Source: Mallotus nudiflorus (lineage: Eukaryota > Streptophyta > Magnoliopsida > Malpighiales > Euphorbiaceae). Taken from it: a DNA stretch of 64,000 nucleotides. The DNA lies in NCBI GenBank assembly GCA_947683625.1, contig CANTUR010000039.1:5270001-5334000 (forward strand), read 5' to 3'. A program made the translations under genes and the position numbers. This document shows positions 59,591-64,000 of this stretch, piece by piece. Under the pieces are notes generated by a model. It saw only the letters and a program-made list of their open reading frames with translations, searched no databases and was not told the DNA's origin. Every line of letters begins with the position of its first letter. The stretch's first letter is position 1.

Positions 59591-61675
59591 TGTAGACACC
59601 CAATTTTGGGATGGATGCGACGAAAGACTCCAATGATAAAAATGTCATGAATGCGTCTTCAATACTTGAACTTTGAAACTTTAAGGGTTTGATTGCATTT
59701 TTTAAAGAAAGGATTTAATGTTTTCATGGACTAAATTACAATGCTTTTTAAGGACTTAATTGTAAAATTTAAATTCTTTTAAGGACCTTTATGTAACTAA
59801 AAGTTAAAAAATTTATCGGAATTACATTAATTCTAATCAGAATTGTATAATTTCAATCAAAATTACACTAATTTTGATCGGTATTATGCAATTCTAATTG
59901 AAATTACATAATTTCGGTCGAATTTTCTAAACTTTTCATAAGTCCTAGTTGGTATGAAATTCTCTTAAAATTATTTTGATAATGTTTTTAAGGAAATATA
60001 AGTCTTTTAGGAATCAATTTATAACTAGGATTTCAAGACGTATCCCTATATAAGGAGTGTCTTGGCTCTAAAAATAGGGGGAGGCAAAGAAAAAAAATGA
60101 AAGGAGGAAAAAAAAAAGACAAAAGGGGGGGAGAGCAGAGGAAAAGAAAAAAATGAGAAGAAAAAAAAGAGAAAAGAAAGAGGGAAAAAAGAGAAATTTT
60201 TTTTTATTCTCTATAAAAAATTCTTTTACTTAATTGATTAATTGAAGATCTTTAGAGGATTTTTGAAGAACAAGATTCGAAGACCTGTCAAGAATGGTGA
60301 TTCTATAAAATATGAGGAACACTCTATTAAAATCATCCATAAGCATCATCTTCTCATTATTTTATTTTATTTATTTATTTGTTTTTTTAATTTTTAATTT
60401 TGTTTTATTATTGTTATAATTTATTCACTAATCATAAACTTTTTTGGTTCTTTTTTTTTATGGTGATTATAGAGGACTAAACTCATGAGAAGTCCATGGA
60501 TAAGACCTTGTAAATTTAGTTTTTAGGTCTTTTATTTTTTATTTAATTAATTAATTTATTTATTTTTGGGGTTGTATTAATTATTTTATTATTATTATCA
60601 ATAGATTATTGTAATAGCCCTAATAGTGGGAATAGTGGAATTATATATGTGATTGCATGTTTATATTAGTTAATTGGTTAGTAAAATTAGGGTTTCAATT
60701 AGGTGATTAATTAAAATCAATAGAGGAAGGAGATTAATTTAGATTGCATATTAATGAAAATTAGGGTTTTTTGAGAAAGAATTAATTTAATTAGTTGTTT
60801 GATCTTTAATTTAATTATTTTAATATGTTTTATTTGTATTTTGGGCTTGTTCATGTATTCTTATGTCTTTTGGGCCTTAAGCCCATATTAGGTTCTAATC
60901 CACTTAAATATATTTAGGTTTTTTAGGTTTAATTAATTAAAATGCATTTTAGGTCCATAATTAATTAGAGTTTAGGGTAGAGATAACTTAGGTCCATTTA
61001 GTAAATTAGACATAGGCCACCTAATTTAATTTAATTAATTTAGACTTAGCCCGCTTAATTAAAGTATTTTCATAATTTGTAGATTTAAGGCCACCTTAGA
61101 ATTAAAATTTGTAGAATTAGGCCCACTAATTTAAATACCTCCATAAATTGTAGATTTAGGCCCACTTTTAAAATAAATAGACTCAGGTTCATCTAATTAA
61201 AATTAAAAGGAATTAGTCTTTAGCTGACTTGTAAATTACAACATGTAGATTCAGTTCATTTAATTAAAATTAATGTACATTAGACTAACTTATGGATTAT
61301 ATGTTTGAATGAATGCATTATTTACTTGTATTTTCATGACTGATTTGCCTTGGAGTTAATTGCTAGAAGAAGGGTTTATATGAGATTGCATGTAAATAGA
61401 GGATAATATAGTAATTCATAAAGTAATTCTAGATGAACACAAGATTGAAAAAATTTAGTATTCCATATCCAAAATCTCCTGGTTGTGGTGCTAGCTCTCT
61501 TTTAGGGAATCGGGTACCACTTTTTTTATTTGTCCCAGTTATTACCCTGGGTGGCAACCCCTTATCTCCACGCCATGTCTTTATGATAGTGGTTAGTGTG
61601 TTCTCTAGAGCCCTGAGCTCAAATAGTATTGCAGTTGCTAAAATCTTGGATGTGTGCTAAATCCTACCGTCTACA
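59591..61675 (+). repeat. 3' LTR of Ogre/Tat-like element
   Basis: Follows the purine tract GGGGGCAAC, starts TGTAGACACCC and ends GTCTACA, so its ends form a short inverted repeat. Same internal landmarks as the 5' LTR: 21-base palindromes (59815-59920), TATA box (60046-60055) and purine tract (about 60075-60198). Confidence 0.85.
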
Positions 61676-63055
61676 ATTTGAGCCTATAATACAAACCCCT
61701 CTTTAAACCCTAATAGTCCCATCTTTACTTTCTCTGTTCTTTTCTCTTCTCACTTTTCACTTTCCACCACATAAAATCTTGTCATTTTCCTCTTTATTTT
61801 ATTATGGGCAAAAAATTTAATTTTTGATATTTTATATTCTGATTCTGTTCTTAGTGTTGTTTATTTATTTCTGGTTTGTAATACTTATTCACTTGCTTTT
61901 TGTTTTTATATTGTTATTATTTCCTTTTTTTTTAATGTTTTGTTATGTGATGTTTAGTACCCTTCTCCAAGGATCACTATACAAGGTAGTATTCTTTTCT
62001 TCTCTTTTATTTTTTATTTCTTGCTCTAATTATTTTATAATTTATTTCTTCTTTTTGAGTAAATCATTAAGAACAATAACAATGATAAGTTTGGAGGAGG
62101 GTGCAATTTGCATTTTCATTTAATGATTTTTATGCATATTAATTTAGCTTTAAAATGATCATGATTTAAAATTTTGCACTTTAAATATTTTTAGTATTTT
62201 AAGTATATTGCATATGCACATTGCATTTCAATAGTTAGTATTCTAGTTAATAAAAGGTTGTTCAATTTTCATTAACCTTTAACTCAATTTTTCCACACTT
62301 TTAGAAAAGCTTTTCCATAAAACTTTTCTTTTGGTTTTATGAAAAATTGATACTCAATTGCAATTAGAGGGGGATAGTGGACAAGTGTGCATTTTTTATT
62401 CAATTATCAAAATATTGAATGGTTTATTAATTAAGACGGTTGAACATGGTCATTATGTATGAAAAATTTAATTTTTATAACCTAAGCATAAACTTAGAAG
62501 ATTGAATTTAAGCATTATTTTGGGGGTTAATATGAAAATAAAAGGCATCTCTCTTTTCTTAGTAGGAGAAGTACTTAAATCCTAATCTTTTTATGTTTTG
62601 AAGCTACTCTAATGCTATAATTAGAGTACGAGCATCTAAAGAACCCATTTGGTGGTATCCACGCTTAGGAGTACGGGAACGATAGGGGTTACTAAGAGTG
62701 AGAAGATTTAATTAAAAGGAAAATATGATTAGATGGAGTGTAAAACACACTTATCAAATACAAGAAAAGATGTTATGAAATGGAGCAGAAAACACATTCA
62801 TAAACAATGTTGTTTTTCTACTAAGGTTATATTCGTTGGATTTCAAATAGGTTATGTGCTTGGGTTATGATTAGTAAATTTTTTATATATAATGTATTTT
62901 TGCCTAATTATCTTCTTTAGTAAAGATTTTTGAGTCCTAATGTTGTCGACTTACATATCATAGAAATTATAACTCTTTGGTTATAGTTTAAGTGGTCTTT
63001 AAATTTTAAATCTAATTTTTACTTGAGGACAAGCAAAGCTTTAGTATGGGGAAAT
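61676..63055 (+). other. 3' internal part of Athila-like element, ORF lost
   Basis: A C+T-rich leader (61676-61800) resembles that before the ORF at 838, but no transposon protein follows. The ATG at 61806 stops after seven codons. The tail motif CATTAAGAACAATAACAATG and AAGTTTGGAGGAGGGT is at 62064-62100. A diverged relative of the 123-base repeat is at 62585-62700. The purine tract after CTTGAGGACAAGCAAAGC ends at 63055. Confidence 0.6.
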
Positions 63056-64000
63056 TTAATGTGTGTACATATTTTTCGAGTGGAATTTTAATGATTTTTC
63101 AATTAATAAATAATGTTAATTGGATAGATTTTAAGTTAACTAGGAAATATTTTTAGTTTGGAGTCTTATTTAGGATTTTATTATTTTTGGTTAAATTTTA
63201 GCCAAATTAGGAGTTTTATTTAAGTGCTTATTAGTGTTTCCCTTTTTGCAGGAAAGCTTCAAAGAGAAATCCGAAATAGTTAAGTATTAGTGCAATATGG
63301 TCATGACATCAGCGTCCTTATGTCCATTCTATGTACTAGAGGAAGATGTCAAGGAAGCATGGCTTGAGACATGATCATTTTAGAAGTCGTGTTTGTTATT
63401 AGACTATAAAGAATATAAGACATGGGATAGACAACGTCATGCTTAAAACTGTGAACTCTTCTATACAAATTAATGGAGTTATGAGCCTCAACATAACTAT
63501 AGCATGGATGTGCATGAAGCCATGCCACAAAGCCATGTCTAAGCCATGTCAAATAAGAAAATTTTTCCTTTTTAGTAGAAAGTTAGGAATTCAAGTGCAA
63601 GTACGTTTCCTTCAAACTTTTCTTATAAAAGGGGTTATAGAGGAGCTATTCAAAGGATTCAAGGGAGCAATCCTTGAAGCCCAAGATTGAAAAGGAGTTG
63701 TGAGATTTTAATAATTTATTCATATTTTTTTATTCTTTTAATTATGTTTGTGATTTTCACCATAATTATGCATGGCTAAACTCTTTTTAGGGATTAGGTT
63801 AGGAATATATGTTCTATGATATGATTGAACATAATTTTTTTTAATTTGATTTTTTGTTATGTGTTGCACTTAATGTTTTCTTTCATTCTTGGCTAGCTTA
63901 TTCATGCATTTATAGGTAGATTAACCAATGAGAGTTAGGGGAATTTACTAGCTTAAGACTCATAGGACTTAGACCACTTGACCACGAGAGTAGGTGAGCT
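63056..64000 (+). repeat. 3' LTR of large Athila-like element, truncated by window
   Basis: Starts TTAATGTGTGTACAT and matches the 5' LTR at 46945-47900, including the CATGGTCATG-type cluster (63290-63560) and the TATA box CTTATAAAAG (63622-63631). The small open frames at 63349-63690 are LTR sequence. Confidence 0.8.

Larger units (their letters stand above)
50160..61675 (+). mobile_element. Ogre/Tat-like gypsy element with gag but no pol
   Basis: LTRs 50160-52285 and 59591-61675 (TGTAGGCACCC and TGTAGACACCC starts; end GTCTACA in the 3' copy). Primer site at 52287 and purine tract ACAAGGGGGCAAC at 59578-59590. Inside are a gag region at 53229-54230, a knuckle-plus-tail region to 54840, and then 4.7 kb without recognisable protease, RT, RNase H or integrase. 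The 3' part carries three tandem repeats. Gag plus LTRs without pol matches the terminal-repeat-with-gag (TR-GAG) class of non-autonomous elements. Flanking 5-mers GTACG and ATTTG do not match, so the target duplication is lost. Confidence 0.8.
46945..64000 (+). mobile_element. Large Athila-like element lacking pol, runs off window
   Basis: 5' LTR 46945-48329 and a matching 3' LTR from 63056 to beyond the window end. Near-perfect Asp-tRNA primer site at 48341. Post-pol conserved block at 49590-49640, tail motif at 62064, purine tract at 63043. Between the primer site and the post-pol block only 1.2 kb is present, so gag is hardly recognisable and protease, RT and integrase are absent. The post-pol ORF is missing too. 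With the nested 11.5 kb element removed, the remainder is about 5.5 kb plus the unseen LTR end. This is a non-autonomous deletion derivative or a large retrotransposon derivative. Confidence 0.75.

Noticed and set aside
61824..62123. 99-codon hydrophobic frame that could be read as a membrane or envelope-like protein
   Set aside because: Phe/Leu/Ile-rich translation of a T-rich stretch, no signal-peptide organisation, and it overlaps the conserved non-coding tail motif at 62064-62100.

Overview
This is nuclear plant DNA, most likely from a eudicot with a large, AT-rich, transposon-filled genome. The evidence is one intron-containing NAC transcription factor gene surrounded by old, nested LTR retrotransposons of both plant superfamilies. 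I see no rRNA or tRNA gene and nothing prokaryotic. Species cannot be told from the window. Apart from the NAC gene, every coding trace is a decayed transposon reading frame. Their in-frame stops are often TAG or TGA at ancestral Trp, Gln or Arg codons, as expected from long-term C-to-T decay of methylated repeats.

Layout. 1-4770: 3' part of an Athila-like Ty3/gypsy element (+), with the post-pol ORF, polypurine tract and 3' LTR. 4775-10330: minus-strand Athila-like debris with two copies of the same post-pol ORF, plus copies of a 1.5 kb LTR family (truncated at 4775-4963, full length at 7273-8846). 10336-19321: a complete but dead Ty1/copia element with 2.1 kb LTRs. 19322-28586: minus-strand Athila-like gypsy element (5' LTR, PBS, gag, pol), interrupted by a 1.5 kb solo LTR at 22987-24491. 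The order of its parts suggests that the copia element and the 9-10 kb ORF lie inside the same element. 28587-30259: part of another copia-type LTR, itself hit by a compact chromovirus-like gypsy element (30260-35600) with a perfect 5 bp target duplication. 35606-36076: the terminal part of a CACTA DNA transposon.

36077-41400 is a gene island with the four-exon NAC gene on the minus strand (37410-40285), predicted at 334 residues and intact. 41402-42243 is a DUF1985-like (Ulp1/Mutator-associated) pseudogene. 42600-46927 is a minus-strand Ty1/copia element that still has its initiator-Met tRNA primer site.

46945 to the window end is a large Athila-like element with good LTRs and an Asp-tRNA primer site but no recognisable pol. 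Nested in it at 50160-61675 is an 11.5 kb Ogre/Tat-like element that keeps gag but no recognisable pol. Its 3' region holds three different tandem repeats. The last (58551-59480) is an array of about 31 small hairpins with a nearly constant 6-nt loop and four different but internally complementary stem types. This is the most unusual structure in the window.
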